From Rhodospirillaceae bacterium (GTDB lineage Bacteria; Pseudomonadota; Alphaproteobacteria; Rhodospirillales; Rhodospirillaceae), in the NCBI GenBank assembly GCA_040219235.1, contig JAVJSV010000011.1, positions 1 to 64,000 on the forward strand: a DNA stretch of 64,000 bases, written 5' to 3'. Each line of letters opens with the position of its first letter. The first letter of the stretch is position 1. Of this stretch, positions 17,967 through 27,279 are shown piece by piece. A program made the position numbers and the translations under genes. Under the pieces are notes generated by a model. That model was not told the origin of the DNA. It did not search any database and saw nothing but the letters and a program-made list of their open reading frames with translations.

Positions 17967-18796
17967 AGCGTTTTGAGATAGCGCTGTTTTAAAGTACGTC
18001 TTGCATCGCGCTTGAGGCCAAGGCCATCGCTTAAGTAGCCGTCTATCGAACCGCTTATTTTTTTCATTTCATCAAAAGCGGCTTCAATTTTGACTGGCTG
18101 AACAGAAAACAACAGATGAATGTCTGCTTGCGAACAGGCGGGTTCTGTTGCGAAGGCGTTTTTGTGAGCATCCCAGTATTTGTCTACATAGAACTGAGTC
18201 TGAGCGGTGGCCCCGTGCCCTCGCTTTGACATCAGGTAGTCATGCTTCACATCGTTAAAGGGCACATCAAGTGCGGTAAGCAGCAAGGCTGACGCAATCC
18301 CCGTTCGGTCTTTGCCAGCAGCGCAATGCAACAAAACTCCGGAATACTTTTGCTCTAAAATTGCGGTGAACATTCCGGCAAACTGTGCGGACTGGTCACG
18401 CACAAATTCCCGATATCCGTTGGCCTGATCGATCAGCGCTGTTTCAAGGTCAATCTCACCTTGCAGCAGGCGGGCAACCGTGTTGTCGATGCCGGGGGTT
18501 GCAACAGGCCAGATCGGCAGCGACTTCAGTGAGGGAGTGTGACCATCTGCATACTGATGAAGGTGTTTTTGACGTTCTGCATCGGTGCGGAAGTCACACA
18601 CGAGCGAGATGTTGAGTGCCGCAATTTTGGATTTTGACTCTGCTTCGGCATGGGCAAGATGACCAGACCGAAACAGGCGACCCGTTTTTACGATCCCGCC
18701 ATCTGTTGTGTTGTATCCTCCCAGGTCGCGAAAATTGATGGTTCCCGGAAGCCGGTGATGGGGGTCAAACTCAACGCGCGGTTTATCAGGGCTCAC
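17963..18796 (-). CDS. Tyrosine-phosphatase-like protein (Y_phosphatase3)
   Basis: A 277-residue protein with the dual-specificity/tyrosine phosphatase P-loop HCAAGKDRTG (Cys-x5-Arg), plus the N-terminal GTINFRDLGGYNTTDGG typical of the bacterial Y_phosphatase3 group, and LVCDFRTDAERQKH. The family includes protein and phosphoinositide phosphatases; substrate is not known here. No signal peptide. It overlaps the GNAT gene by 11 bp, so the two are probably co-expressed. Confidence 0.88.
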   Translation of the reverse strand: MSPDKPRVEFDPHHRLPGTINFRDLGGYNTTDGGIVKTGRLFRSGHLAHAEAESKSKIAALNISLVCDFRTDAERQKHLHQYADGHTPSLKSLPIWPVATPGIDNTVARLLQGEIDLETALIDQANGYREFVRDQSAQFAGMFTAILEQKYSGVLLHCAAGKDRTGIASALLLTALDVPFNDVKHDYLMSKRGHGATAQTQFYVDKYWDAHKNAFATEPACSQADIHLLFSVQPVKIEAAFDEMKKISGSIDGYLSDGLGLKRDARRTLKQRYLKTL

Positions 18797-19337
18797 GGTC
18801 CAGCGTTTCCCAATCAGCGCGGGTCAGGGCATAGATATGCAAAACCATATCGTCAAAATGCCAGATTTCACGGAAGGTTTCTCCCAAGCGCTCTGCAACC
18901 CCTTGGGACCGCAGGTTGAGGGGGCTGATGATGGAAATTAACTCGTCCCAACCCAGTTCACTGAAGGCGAAGTCTCGGGCTGCAGACGCGCCTTCCGTGG
19001 CATAACCTTTACCCCAGTATGGCCGGGCGAGTGCGTATCCCAGTTCTTGACCAGGCCAGCTTTCCGGATAGTACAAGCCCAATCTTCCCACAAAGTCACC
19101 GGATGCTTTTTCCTCAACCGCCCACTGTCCGAACCCGCGCAATTGCCAATGCCCCAGTTGCATGGCCATGGAGCGCCAGGCTTCCAGCCGGTTCATGGGT
19201 TTGCCACCTAAACTGATGAACTGGCTGACATCTTCATCCGCAACCATCTCTGTATAAGCGTCTGTGTCTATTGAGTCGAAGGCGCGCAGGATCAAGCGTT
19301 CCGTCTCGAGCACAGGAATGTTGGTTGCAGAAAACAT
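18786..19337 (-). CDS. GNAT-family N-acetyltransferase (RimJ/RimL-like)
   Basis: About 183 residues: LETERLILRAFDSIDTDAY at the N-terminus, then LGYALARPYWGKGYATEGAS, the acetyl-CoA-binding motif A in its usual place, and ISPLNLRSQGVAERLG, motif B. This is the Acetyltransf_3 pattern seen in ribosomal-protein and antibiotic acetyltransferases. ATG 19337 is taken; a TTG at 19343 overlapping the previous stop (TTGA) is also possible. It is in a same-strand run with the methyltransferase and GT4 genes. Confidence 0.85.
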   Translation of the reverse strand: MFSATNIPVLETERLILRAFDSIDTDAYTEMVADEDVSQFISLGGKPMNRLEAWRSMAMQLGHWQLRGFGQWAVEEKASGDFVGRLGLYYPESWPGQELGYALARPYWGKGYATEGASAARDFAFSELGWDELISIISPLNLRSQGVAERLGETFREIWHFDDMVLHIYALTRADWETLDREP

Positions 19338-19339
19338 AC

Positions 19340-20080
19340 TCAAGAGTCCTTAATGGCGCGCACGAACAGGTAGTCGCCCTTGGTGGATCGGTTCAATAAG
19401 AATATCGCATAAAGAACATGACAAATGGTTTTGCGGATGAGGCCAAAGCGTCCCATTGTGCCCTTGTTGTCCATCCTGTCGAGAAGGTCACGATAAAGTG
19501 GCGAATAGAACGGCCAGCCCCAAGCCACAACACGTTCAACGCTTAGGCCGGCAGCCTGAATTTTATCTTCCAGCTCACCCAGCTTGTAATTGCGGACATG
19601 CCCCACTTGCCGCTCAAAATCGCGCATCCGGCCTTGCAGGGTTGAAATGATCAGTCGCCCCCCTGGGGCCGTCATTGCGGCCATGTTCTCAATCGCAGAA
19701 ACATCATCAGCGATATGTTCAACAACGTCAGCAGAAACCACCAGATCAAATGTTTCGGGCAGCGCCTCCTGCGATACATCGCAAACTTTGAAGGTTCCGG
19801 AGGGTACGACTTTACGGGCGAGGGCCGCAGCATGGTCCGAAACCTCAACCCCAAACCCTTCAGCGGTTGGGTGCTGTGTCATCAGTGTTTTAAGCAGCGA
19901 GCCTTCGCCGCAGCCCACGTCGAGTATTTTACTTGGGCTTAGGTCGCGCGCGAGCGATTTAAAAATACGGCGACTGTGTCGGGCCATGGGACCATACAAA
20001 CGGGTGTCGTCCCATCCGGCCGCCCACAGATCATCGTATTCATCGGCGTTGAGCGGGGTCTCCGATGTTTGTGGTGCCAT
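19340..20080 (-). CDS. Class I SAM-dependent methyltransferase
   Basis: A 246-residue methyltransferase. KILDVGCGEGSLLKTL is the SAM-binding motif I, followed by FDLVVSADVVEHIADD and APGGRLIISTLQGR. This is the Methyltransf_23/UbiG-like type. The ATG at 20080 fits the AAGAG ribosome site that overlaps the GT4 stop; the longer reading is less likely. Its position right after a glycosyltransferase suggests it modifies a glycan or lipid, but the substrate is inference. Confidence 0.82.
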   Translation of the reverse strand: MAPQTSETPLNADEYDDLWAAGWDDTRLYGPMARHSRRIFKSLARDLSPSKILDVGCGEGSLLKTLMTQHPTAEGFGVEVSDHAAALARKVVPSGTFKVCDVSQEALPETFDLVVSADVVEHIADDVSAIENMAAMTAPGGRLIISTLQGRMRDFERQVGHVRNYKLGELEDKIQAAGLSVERVVAWGWPFYSPLYRDLLDRMDNKGTMGRFGLIRKTICHVLYAIFLLNRSTKGDYLFVRAIKDS

Positions 20081-20085
20081 CTCTC

Positions 20086-21267
20086 TTACTCTGTCTCTGG
20101 TGATGGAGACGTTAAGGCGGCGGCCTGGCATAACAGGTTGAGGTAGGCATCAGCGGCGTGGTCCCAGCTGTAATGAGCTTCCACTCTTTTGCGAGCGGCC
20201 TGACCCAGCGTGAACGCTTTGTCTCTGTCTGAGATTAAGGCGTGTAAGGCGTCACTTAACGCCTTCGCGTTTTCGGGCGGCACCAGGAGCCCGCAGTCTC
20301 CATCAATCACAACTTCATCCAATCCAGCCACCTTGCTGCCGACAATTGGTAGTCCTGCGGACATGGCTTCGAGCATGGCGTTCGGCATACCTTCATCGCG
20401 TGACGGTAAAACAAAAACATCCGCCTGCTCGTAAACCTCAGGCAATTGGGTGCGCCCCAGCCAGCCGCGAAAGGTAATCCGATTCGCCAAACCCAATGTC
20501 TGGCTTGTAAATGCAAGCTCTTCTTTCAGGGGGCCTTCCCCGGCAATTGTGAGCGTCCAGTCGTCCTCTTTGAGGGCGGCCAAGGACTTAAGCAGAACAT
20601 CTAAGCCTTTTTGATGAACCAACCGGCCGACAAAGAGCAACCGTAGAGGCCCTTCCAGCGTTGGCACCGGGGACGGTGCCATGGCGTTCAAATCTGCCCC
20701 GGCGGGAATCATCTCGACCTCAACATCCGGCGCATGACGTTGGGCCAGCGCCGCAAGCCCCGTGGAGTTGGCAACCACAGCATAAGCCCGGCGCCAGACT
20801 TCCGTGATCACGGGTCCGGCGATGCGATGATACGTTGCCATTTCATCGCCCATAAAACCGGGAACGTCGCCCCCTTGCAACGATACAACATAGGGCAGGC
20901 CCATGTGTTTTTTTAGCCACCAGCCGACAGGCCCCGTGGGCATACCGAAAAATATGAGGGCTGCATCAGCTTTGTTCTGTCGGGCGAGGCCGGGCGCTGT
21001 CAAAAGCGCATGGGCGAGAAACACCAACATCTCAGGAACTGAGCATCTATCTTGATGCCGCCGCGCCGCCCAAATGCGGTAAACCTGGACGCCGTTGTCA
21101 TTCTCACGGCGTGGCAATTGGCCTTGTGCGGCGGTCAGCACCGTCACCTTCGCGCCGCGTTTAACGAGCGTCCGCCCGATCTGCTGTGTGGCATTGCCGC
21201 CACCCCCGCCAACCGGGGGGTACTCGTAATTTATCAGCAAAAAATGTGGAGGTCGTGACGCAGACAT
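20086..21267 (-). CDS. Glycosyltransferase family 4
   Basis: A 393-residue GT-B enzyme. The N-terminal acceptor domain has INYEYPPVGGGGGNATQQIG, and the C-terminal donor domain has LLFVGRLVHQKGLDVLLKSL, RITFRGWLGRTQLPEVYEQA and the E-x7-E motif region PSRDEGMPNAMLEAMSAGLP. It transfers a sugar from a nucleotide donor, probably in surface glycan or glycolipid synthesis. It is divergent from the flippase-like gene, with 96 bp between. Confidence 0.9.
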   Translation of the reverse strand: MSASRPPHFLLINYEYPPVGGGGGNATQQIGRTLVKRGAKVTVLTAAQGQLPRRENDNGVQVYRIWAARRHQDRCSVPEMLVFLAHALLTAPGLARQNKADAALIFFGMPTGPVGWWLKKHMGLPYVVSLQGGDVPGFMGDEMATYHRIAGPVITEVWRRAYAVVANSTGLAALAQRHAPDVEVEMIPAGADLNAMAPSPVPTLEGPLRLLFVGRLVHQKGLDVLLKSLAALKEDDWTLTIAGEGPLKEELAFTSQTLGLANRITFRGWLGRTQLPEVYEQADVFVLPSRDEGMPNAMLEAMSAGLPIVGSKVAGLDEVVIDGDCGLLVPPENAKALSDALHALISDRDKAFTLGQAARKRVEAHYSWDHAADAYLNLLCQAAALTSPSPETE

Positions 21268-21363
21268 GGTTTCTCTCGGATAAGATCGTCAACGCGGCAG
21301 GCGTTGTCGCCGTTGGGGTAGCAGACTATACCCAGAGGTCTCAAGCGCTAAGGTTTACTCTGT

Positions 21364-22260
21364 ATGTGGTCCAATAAATCATTTGTCTTTGCAGTGAAGG
21401 TCTTTGTCAGTGGTGCGCTGTTGACCGTGGTGCTGCGTCGTATTGACTTAAGTGCAGTTGGCGAGGCGTTGTCCCGGCTTTCCTTAGAAACCATTATCAT
21501 CGCTGCCGCGCTCTACCTTCTCGCTCATGGGTTGAATGGCTTCAAACTCCAAATGGTGATGCCAGGCCGCCCGTTATCTGACCTGTTACGCTACACCTTT
21601 GTCGCCTTGTATTATGGCACAGTTTTGCCCAGTCAGCTTTTAGGAGATGCAATCAAAGCCTACCGGTTGGTCCGTCCCGAAGATGATGGTGCAACGGTTG
21701 TGGCGGCTGTCGTGGTCGATAAAATAACAGGGCTTGCGGCCTTGGTTCTCATCACCGGGCTTGCCTTGTTGCTTGACCCAAGAGGATTTCCAGATCTATT
21801 TCCGGCCTTGTCGTTTGCACTTTTGGCTGGATTGATTGTTGCGCTTCTGTTGCCGCTTGTAATTCCGAGTATGCCCAGTCTGCTCGATAATGCGTTTGGA
21901 CGATTTCTGAAAGCCTGGCACGCCTCAGCGCAAGATTGGGGTCAATTGGTCGCTTCCTTTCTGACCGGTATCGCCTTTCAAGTGCTTGCGGTGATCGTGG
22001 TGGCGTATATCGGGGCCGGAATGGGCATCTCTCTGTCTTTCCCGGCTTGGGTCTCGGTCGTTGGGCTGGTGTCTCTTGTTCTTCTTTTGCCTATCACGGT
22101 GGCGGGGCTTGGCCTCCGTGAGGGCGGGCTGGTGATTTTGCTGGGTTTTGTCGATGTCCCACCCGCGGAGGCGGTGGCCCTCTCCTTTGCGCTCCTGGGC
22201 TACACAATTTTTGGCGCTGTGGTTGGGGCTTTGGCGGATTTTAAGGGTCGAAAAGGATAA
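21364..22260 (+). CDS. Lysylphosphatidylglycerol-synthase TM region / AglD-like membrane protein
   Basis: A 298-residue integral membrane protein with about seven or eight hydrophobic helices. Family signs are a conserved motif YYGTVLPSQLLGDAIKAYRL, then VVAAVVVDKITGLAALVL, and GGLGLREGG-like GLGLREGGLVILLGF near the C-terminus. This UPF0104 / LPG_synthase_TM family lacks the aminoacyl-transferase domain and is thought to act as a lipid or glycan flippase. The glycosyltransferase next door supports an envelope role. Confidence 0.8.
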   Translation: MWSNKSFVFAVKVFVSGALLTVVLRRIDLSAVGEALSRLSLETIIIAAALYLLAHGLNGFKLQMVMPGRPLSDLLRYTFVALYYGTVLPSQLLGDAIKAYRLVRPEDDGATVVAAVVVDKITGLAALVLITGLALLLDPRGFPDLFPALSFALLAGLIVALLLPLVIPSMPSLLDNAFGRFLKAWHASAQDWGQLVASFLTGIAFQVLAVIVVAYIGAGMGISLSFPAWVSVVGLVSLVLLLPITVAGLGLREGGLVILLGFVDVPPAEAVALSFALLGYTIFGAVVGALADFKGRKG

Positions 22261-22288
22261 ATTAAAAAGCGTCTTAATCTTCTTGCAA

Positions 22289-22308
22289 TTGATAATGATT
22301 ATTAATAT
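22289..22308. promoter_or_regulatory. Fur-box-like site upstream of bfd
   Basis: TTGATAATGATTATTAATAT contains GATAATGAT, the left half of the Fur consensus, followed by an imperfect right half. It sits about 30 bp before the bfd GTG start. Iron-responsive control (Fur or an alphaproteobacterial relative) of a bacterioferritin-associated ferredoxin would be expected; the match is partial. Confidence 0.5.
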
Positions 22309-22338
22309 ATCAGTGGTCTAATCACACACGAGGGTGAA

Positions 22339-22572
22339 GTGTTCGTCTGCCTTTGCAACGCCATTAGTGACACGGATCTGCGACAGGCTGCCAAAAACGG
22401 GGCCAAAGACGTGGATTCGGCTTACCGTTGTTTTGGCGCAGAAATCAAATGCGGACGGTGCCGCGAGACGGCAGAGCAGATTTTATCTGAAGAGTCTCAT
22501 GATCTTGCAATCGACCAAAAGCCAGAGATCATACCCTATTGGCAGAGCTCAGCAGTTCAAGCGGCTGAATAA
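22339..22572 (+). CDS. bfd: Bacterioferritin-associated ferredoxin
   Basis: A 77-residue [2Fe-2S] protein that reduces ferric iron in bacterioferritin to release it. The ligands are Cys-x-Cys in FVCLCNAISD and Cys-x-x-Cys in IKCGRCRETAEQIL, the typical Bfd layout. It starts at GTG with GAGGGTGAA in front. It is convergent with bfr, which is 52 bp away, so storage and release proteins are side by side. Confidence 0.92.
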   Translation: MFVCLCNAISDTDLRQAAKNGAKDVDSAYRCFGAEIKCGRCRETAEQILSEESHDLAIDQKPEIIPYWQSSAVQAAE

Positions 22573-22624
22573 GCAAGGCTGATCTTGGTTAATATGCGTT
22601 CTCTGGACTTAATGAACTTAGAGG

Positions 22625-23104
22625 TTATTCCCCAACAGATTCACTCTGAAGTTGGATGTAGTTTTCCATCCCGGTCCTCTCAATGAGAGCAAACTGCGTT
22701 TCTATGAATTCAACGTGTTCTTCTTCATCATCCAGAATTTTCTGAAACAATTCACGACTCACGAAATCTCGGCAGGATTCACAGTGGGCAATGGCGTCTT
22801 TCAGGTCGGGCAGAGCTTCCAGCTCTAATTTTAGGTCGCAGTCCAGAATTTCTTTAACGGATTGACCGATGTAGAGTTTTCCGAGGTCTTGAAGATTGGG
22901 CAGACCTTCGAGGAAGAGAATCCTCTTAATCAGCTCATCAGCATGGTTCATCTCTTCAATCGATTCGCCATATTCGAACTTTCCAAGCTTATTTACGCCC
23001 CAATCGATCAACATTCTGGAATGCAGGAAATATTGATTAATGGCCGTCAGTTCATTGCGAAGAACGGCGTTTAAGTGAGCAATGACTTGGGTGTCGCCTT
23101 TCAT
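22625..23104 (-). CDS. bfr: Bacterioferritin
   Basis: A 159-residue ferritin-like heme protein that stores iron as a 24-mer. Aligning by eye to the well-known E. coli protein, all di-iron ligands are present: Glu18, Glu51, His54, Glu94, Glu127 and His130, and the heme-axial Met52 is kept in EEMNHADE. LFLEGLPNLQDLGKL is a family signature. Its leader contains an AT-rich palindromic stretch (TAATATTATT, about 23122-23131) that might be a metal-regulator site. Confidence 0.97.
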   Translation of the reverse strand: MKGDTQVIAHLNAVLRNELTAINQYFLHSRMLIDWGVNKLGKFEYGESIEEMNHADELIKRILFLEGLPNLQDLGKLYIGQSVKEILDCDLKLELEALPDLKDAIAHCESCRDFVSRELFQKILDDEEEHVEFIETQFALIERTGMENYIQLQSESVGE

Positions 23105-23236
23105 GGGGGACCTTTCGTTAGAGTAATATTATTGACCTTAAGTAATGATTTTGCGTCTTCAGGCAAGAAAAACCGGGCCGTCGTGGTCGTTTTGCCTTAC
23201 AAAACCCTCATACATATAAATCTAAGGAGAGAGTCT

Positions 23237-23464
23237 GTGGGCGTTCATAAGTTCAAAGTTGGTCAACGGGTAAGATTTGATGCGCCGGCCCTTCGATTGG
23301 CGACCCGTGTGGCGGACCCGGAAGCCCCAAAAGAAAATTATGAGATTATGCAGCTTCTTCCGCCCGCCGGATCAGAACTGCAATATCGCATCAGAGGCGG
23401 TGCCGTTGGCCTTCACCGTGTGGTCACCGAGAATGAGATCGATCTGGTGGCACAGGAAGCCTGA
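23237..23464 (+). CDS. Conserved small protein, SH3-like
   Basis: A 75-residue protein that begins GVHKFKVGQRVRF and has a body LQYRIRGGAVGLHRVVTE, resembling short beta-barrel proteins found in alphaproteobacteria with no assigned function. GTG 23237 is chosen because AAGGAG lies seven bases upstream (23224-23229). Upstream reading to 23075 overlaps the bfr start and is not family-like. Confidence 0.65.
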   Translation: MGVHKFKVGQRVRFDAPALRLATRVADPEAPKENYEIMQLLPPAGSELQYRIRGGAVGLHRVVTENEIDLVAQEA

Positions 23465-23483
23465 GTTTAGAGCCTCAGCTCTT

Positions 23484-24401
23484 TTAAAGCTTACGTACGG
23501 TCAGAATCAGAGGCGTCCAGCCCTGCAGCGCAATCATTATGGCAGCGGCTAGGCGGTTGAGCTTCAGTGTTGCTGCAAGTTTGACCAAACGCCCGACTTT
23601 GCCCAGGGCCATCCACTGTCCAATGTCTACGTCCGACATCCGCTCGCGAAACACATCTTCTCCCAGCCCTAACATTTCTATGGGTGTTGTTTGGGATATC
23701 TCATTCAGGTGCCGGCGTGCCCAGACCGGGTTTACTTCCGTGCGTATGGTTGCGGCAAAGGCAGGGTCTTTGCGGTAAACGGTTTTTATCCACCAGCAGA
23801 AAAAGCGGTTGGAGAAAATAGGCGGATGAAATGCTGCATAGTGTCCGTCAAAGTAGGACAAGTAATTCGGACAGACGATTTGAACAACACCGCCATGCTT
23901 CACCACGCGGACCGCTTCGCGCAGCACTTGGGCAGGGTCTGCCGTATGTTCTAAGACGTTTGAGGAATACACGATATCAAAGTGATTGTCTTCAAACGGC
24001 AAATATTCTCCGGTGGCGCCGATGATTTTAGAAGGGTCTAAACCGTTGGCGGTAATGAGCTCTCTCGCTATCTCGGCTGAGTCTCCAAAGCCTTCGCCCT
24101 CAGGCTCAACGGCTGTTCCATCAATGCCATAGTGTTTTGACCAGACAATATGGGTCACGCCACACCCGGCTCCAATTTCCAAAACCGTTTTGCCGTTCAG
24201 GCTCACCGCCCGTTGCAAAATTTCTGCAGCTTCAAGGGCTCTGCCCGGGTTTAAGGTGTCTGCTGCAAACTGTGGGGGGCTGAGACCTTGCAGCGGCTCG
24301 AAGTAAAGCCCTTGGCTTTGTTGAACCCGTTCAAAGGCTTGAGCCGTAATCAAACAGTCTGACGTCGATAGGCTTTGTGGTGTTGGGGTTTCGCTGCTCA
24401 T
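23484..24401 (-). CDS. SAM-dependent methyltransferase (Methyltransf_11 type)
   Basis: A 305-residue protein. Motif I is VLEIGAGCGVTHIVW, with acidic loop TAVEPEGEGF, then FDIVYSSNVLEHTADPAQVL and VVKHGGVVQIVCPNYLSYF. The C-terminus is hydrophobic (LAAAIMIALQGWTPLILTV). The ATG at 24401 overlaps the asnB stop (ATGA), so it is translationally coupled to asnB. It is probably part of the glycan module. Confidence 0.85.
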   Translation of the reverse strand: MSSETPTPQSLSTSDCLITAQAFERVQQSQGLYFEPLQGLSPPQFAADTLNPGRALEAAEILQRAVSLNGKTVLEIGAGCGVTHIVWSKHYGIDGTAVEPEGEGFGDSAEIARELITANGLDPSKIIGATGEYLPFEDNHFDIVYSSNVLEHTADPAQVLREAVRVVKHGGVVQIVCPNYLSYFDGHYAAFHPPIFSNRFFCWWIKTVYRKDPAFAATIRTEVNPVWARRHLNEISQTTPIEMLGLGEDVFRERMSDVDIGQWMALGKVGRLVKLAATLKLNRLAAAIMIALQGWTPLILTVRKL

Positions 24402-26251
24402 GATGATCGGGTGCGATGTTGAGACACAGCCATCCAGCACCACAGTGCGGCACGGTCATCACGCTGCCCGTTCTTGTGACTTTGCCATCTTTGATTCAAC
24501 CAGTCTGTGTTGGTATGAGGGATCGTTTTTTCAGGTGGCTCCATCTGGGTCAGCCATCGTGCCAGCGGAATGCCGAATCCCTTTTTCTTACGGTACAAAA
24601 TATCTGAAGGCAGCCGGTCTTTTAAAGCCTGTTTTAGAATCCACTTGGTCGTGCGGCCCTTGAGTTTAACGTCAGCTGGCAAACGCTGGGCAAAGTCTGC
24701 AACGCCGTTGGCCAGAAAAGGACTGCGTACTTCTAATCCAACTGCCATGCTGGCGCGGTCTGTTTTGGTGAGGATTCCATCGGGCAGATAAAATCGTGTG
24801 TAAAAATCTAGAGTTTTATCGACCACACTATCGCTTGGGCAGGCATCCCAGGCTGCGATGGCCTCGCTGTACAAGTCTTCTGCGGACACCGGCTCTTGAA
24901 ACAGATCACTGAGTTCATCGGGTGTTAATGCTCCAAGCCATCTCGGATTCCATTGACTTGGTGGATGCTTCAAACCCCGCAGGCCGCGCTTGAGAATAAA
25001 ATCAAAACTCATGTTGGCCTCGGATCGTGGCAGCCAGCCTGCGAGATGCTTTATCGCGTCATGAACAGGGCGCGGGACGTAGCGATTGTAGAGTGCAGCC
25101 CGTGATAAAACCCTGAACGGATCATACCCCGCAAACAATTCATCGCCGCCATCTCCTGATAGGGCGACGGTGACATGCTTACGGGCAAAATCGCACAACA
25201 GCCGTGTTGGAAAAATGGAGGGATCACCCTGCGGTTCGTCTAGGGCCGATAAAATACCTGGCAGATGACTCTGTGCCGCATCCAGGTCACAAATTTCAAC
25301 ATGATGTGTACTGCCAACGCGCAAAGCCATCTCTTCGGCCCACGGCGATTCATCAAAACTTGTTTCGCGAAAACCAATCGCAAAAGTGTTCAAAGTGTCA
25401 GGTGAGCGGTTTTCGGCTGCACAGGCTAGAACGGCGCTGGAATCAATGCCGCCGGACAGAAACAAACCGAGGGGCACGTCTGATTCTAAGCGGGAGTTGA
25501 CAGCTTCACTGAGAAGCGTGCTGAGTTCCTCCGCCCAGTCTTTCGCAGAGCCATCCGGCGTGGCTTTGTCACCAAGACTAAAACGCCAGTAGCAGCGCTT
25601 CTCTGTCGTCAGTGATATCGCATCTATACTTACAAAGTGTCCGGGTTCTAATTTTGAGATGCCGTCGTAAAGGGTATAGGGAGCAGGGAAAAATCCGTAG
25701 GCGAAAAACTTTTGCAGCGCCGTCTTCGAGACGCTGTTGTTGCTAAAGACCGGATGCTCCAGAACTGTTGTCAGTTCAGATCCAAAGGCGATCGTATCTG
25801 GCTTGATTGCATAATACAGCGGCTTTTCACCAAAGCGATCTCTTGCCAAGGTTACGGTGCTTCCGGTCCGGTCATAGATCGCCATGGCAAACTGACCATC
25901 TAAGCGCAGAAATAGATCTGGACCCCAGGCTTTCCACCCCTGGACCAGAACTTCAGTGTCCGAATGGTCTGACGTAAAATAATGCCCACCCGCTTCCAGC
26001 TCTTTTCGCAAGTGCCGGTGGTTAAAAATCTCGCCATTAAAGACGACCGCCACAGTTCCTTCTGCATCCCACATGGGTTGGGAACCACCGATAGGGTCTA
26101 AGACGATGAGGCGCCGGTGGCCTAAAAAAACGGGGGCGTGATGATCGCGATAGTATCCCTCACCATCCGGTCCGCGATGAACCAGTGTTGCGGTCATCGC
26201 ACGCAGAATATCCTCGTCGCCGCTGCCGACGAATCCCGCTAACCCGCACAT
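24398..26251 (-). CDS. asnB: Asparagine synthetase (glutamine-hydrolysing), AsnB-type
   Basis: A 617-residue protein. Cys2 in MCGLAGFVGSGDEDIL is the nucleophile of the class II glutaminase; HRGPDGEGYY and VVFNGEIFNHRHLR follow. The synthetase domain has the ATP-PPase loop LFLSGGIDSSAVLACAAE and ALSGDGGDELFAGYDPF. Located among glycosyltransferase and methyltransferase genes, it may amidate a sugar or peptide group rather than make free asparagine; many AsnB-like enzymes sit in such clusters. Confidence 0.92.
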   Translation of the reverse strand: MCGLAGFVGSGDEDILRAMTATLVHRGPDGEGYYRDHHAPVFLGHRRLIVLDPIGGSQPMWDAEGTVAVVFNGEIFNHRHLRKELEAGGHYFTSDHSDTEVLVQGWKAWGPDLFLRLDGQFAMAIYDRTGSTVTLARDRFGEKPLYYAIKPDTIAFGSELTTVLEHPVFSNNSVSKTALQKFFAYGFFPAPYTLYDGISKLEPGHFVSIDAISLTTEKRCYWRFSLGDKATPDGSAKDWAEELSTLLSEAVNSRLESDVPLGLFLSGGIDSSAVLACAAENRSPDTLNTFAIGFRETSFDESPWAEEMALRVGSTHHVEICDLDAAQSHLPGILSALDEPQGDPSIFPTRLLCDFARKHVTVALSGDGGDELFAGYDPFRVLSRAALYNRYVPRPVHDAIKHLAGWLPRSEANMSFDFILKRGLRGLKHPPSQWNPRWLGALTPDELSDLFQEPVSAEDLYSEAIAAWDACPSDSVVDKTLDFYTRFYLPDGILTKTDRASMAVGLEVRSPFLANGVADFAQRLPADVKLKGRTTKWILKQALKDRLPSDILYRKKKGFGIPLARWLTQMEPPEKTIPHTNTDWLNQRWQSHKNGQRDDRAALWCWMAVSQHRTRSS

Positions 26252-26294
26252 GGTAAAAATAAAACGGGTAAAGATAACACAAGCGATGCTGGCA

Positions 26295-27254
26295 TCATGG
26301 GTCGAGGACCATGTTGAGACTTTTTCGAACCGTGTACTGCCGCTTGCCTTGCGATTCGTAGTAAACGCGCACCATCACTTCGGCGAGGAGTCCCATCAGG
26401 ATGCACATCACGCCGGTGATGAAGCCGAGCGTAAACAAAAGCGGCAAGGGCGTTGCAACAAACGGTGTGGCATCGAACCACTTTAGATACAGCGCCCAAA
26501 GTCCAGCGAACAAAGAAACACCAAAAAATCCAAACCCGACTGCGCCAAAAATGTAAATCGGCTTGGCATCGTATTGGGTCAGGAACTTGACCACCAAGAG
26601 GTCTAGTAAAACTTTAAAAATACGGCTTAAGCCGTATTTTGAGTCTCCGCGCTCCCGGGCGCGATGGTTAACGGGCACCTCTGCGATTTTAGCCCCTTGC
26701 CAATAGGCATAAATCGGTACGAAGCGGTGCATCTCGCCATACAATCTGAAATCTTCCAAAACGTCCCGGCGATAGGCTTTTAAGGTGCAGCCATAATCTT
26801 TGAGGTGCACGCCGGATACCCAGGAGATGATCGCGTTGGCCACCCGTGAGGGCAAAACCCGGGTCCAAAAGGCGTCGTGTCTGTTTTTACGCCACCCAGA
26901 CACCACCCCATATCCCTCATCAAGTTTCGCCAACAGCTTTCCAATATCAGCCGGGTCATTCTGAAGGTCGCCATCCATGGGTACGATAACGGCCCCCTTG
27001 GCATGGTCAATTCCCGCCATCATGGCGGGGGTTTGACCGACATTGCGCTTAAAGCTGAGGACTTTGAAATGCGCATTGCCGGTCGCAATTTCCATGAGCT
27101 TGTCGGCGGTGCCATCCGTTGACCCATCGTCGACAAAAATCACTTCATAAGGCCGGTCAAGATTGTCCAAGGCAGGCGTCAGCGCTTCACACAGAGGTGC
27201 AACGTTGTCTTCTTCATTGAACAGCGGAATGATGACAGATATGAGATTGGACAT
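26295..27254 (-). CDS. GT2 polyprenyl-phosphate glycosyltransferase (DPM1/GtrB-like)
   Basis: A 319-residue protein with a catalytic GT-A domain: VIIPLFNEEDNVAPLC, VIFVDDGSTDGTADKL, and MDGDLQNDPADIGKLL (DxD). KRNVGQTPAMMAGIDHAKG is typical of GtrB/ArnC-type enzymes. The C-terminal third has two transmembrane helices (YIFGAVGFGFFGVSLFAGLWA and LFTLGFITGVMCILMGLLAE). It likely loads a sugar onto undecaprenyl phosphate at the inner membrane, upstream of flipping. Confidence 0.9.
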   Translation of the reverse strand: MSNLISVIIPLFNEEDNVAPLCEALTPALDNLDRPYEVIFVDDGSTDGTADKLMEIATGNAHFKVLSFKRNVGQTPAMMAGIDHAKGAVIVPMDGDLQNDPADIGKLLAKLDEGYGVVSGWRKNRHDAFWTRVLPSRVANAIISWVSGVHLKDYGCTLKAYRRDVLEDFRLYGEMHRFVPIYAYWQGAKIAEVPVNHRARERGDSKYGLSRIFKVLLDLLVVKFLTQYDAKPIYIFGAVGFGFFGVSLFAGLWALYLKWFDATPFVATPLPLLFTLGFITGVMCILMGLLAEVMVRVYYESQGKRQYTVRKSLNMVLDP

Positions 27255-27279
27255 AAAAATTGATAGAGTCCTGATGTAA

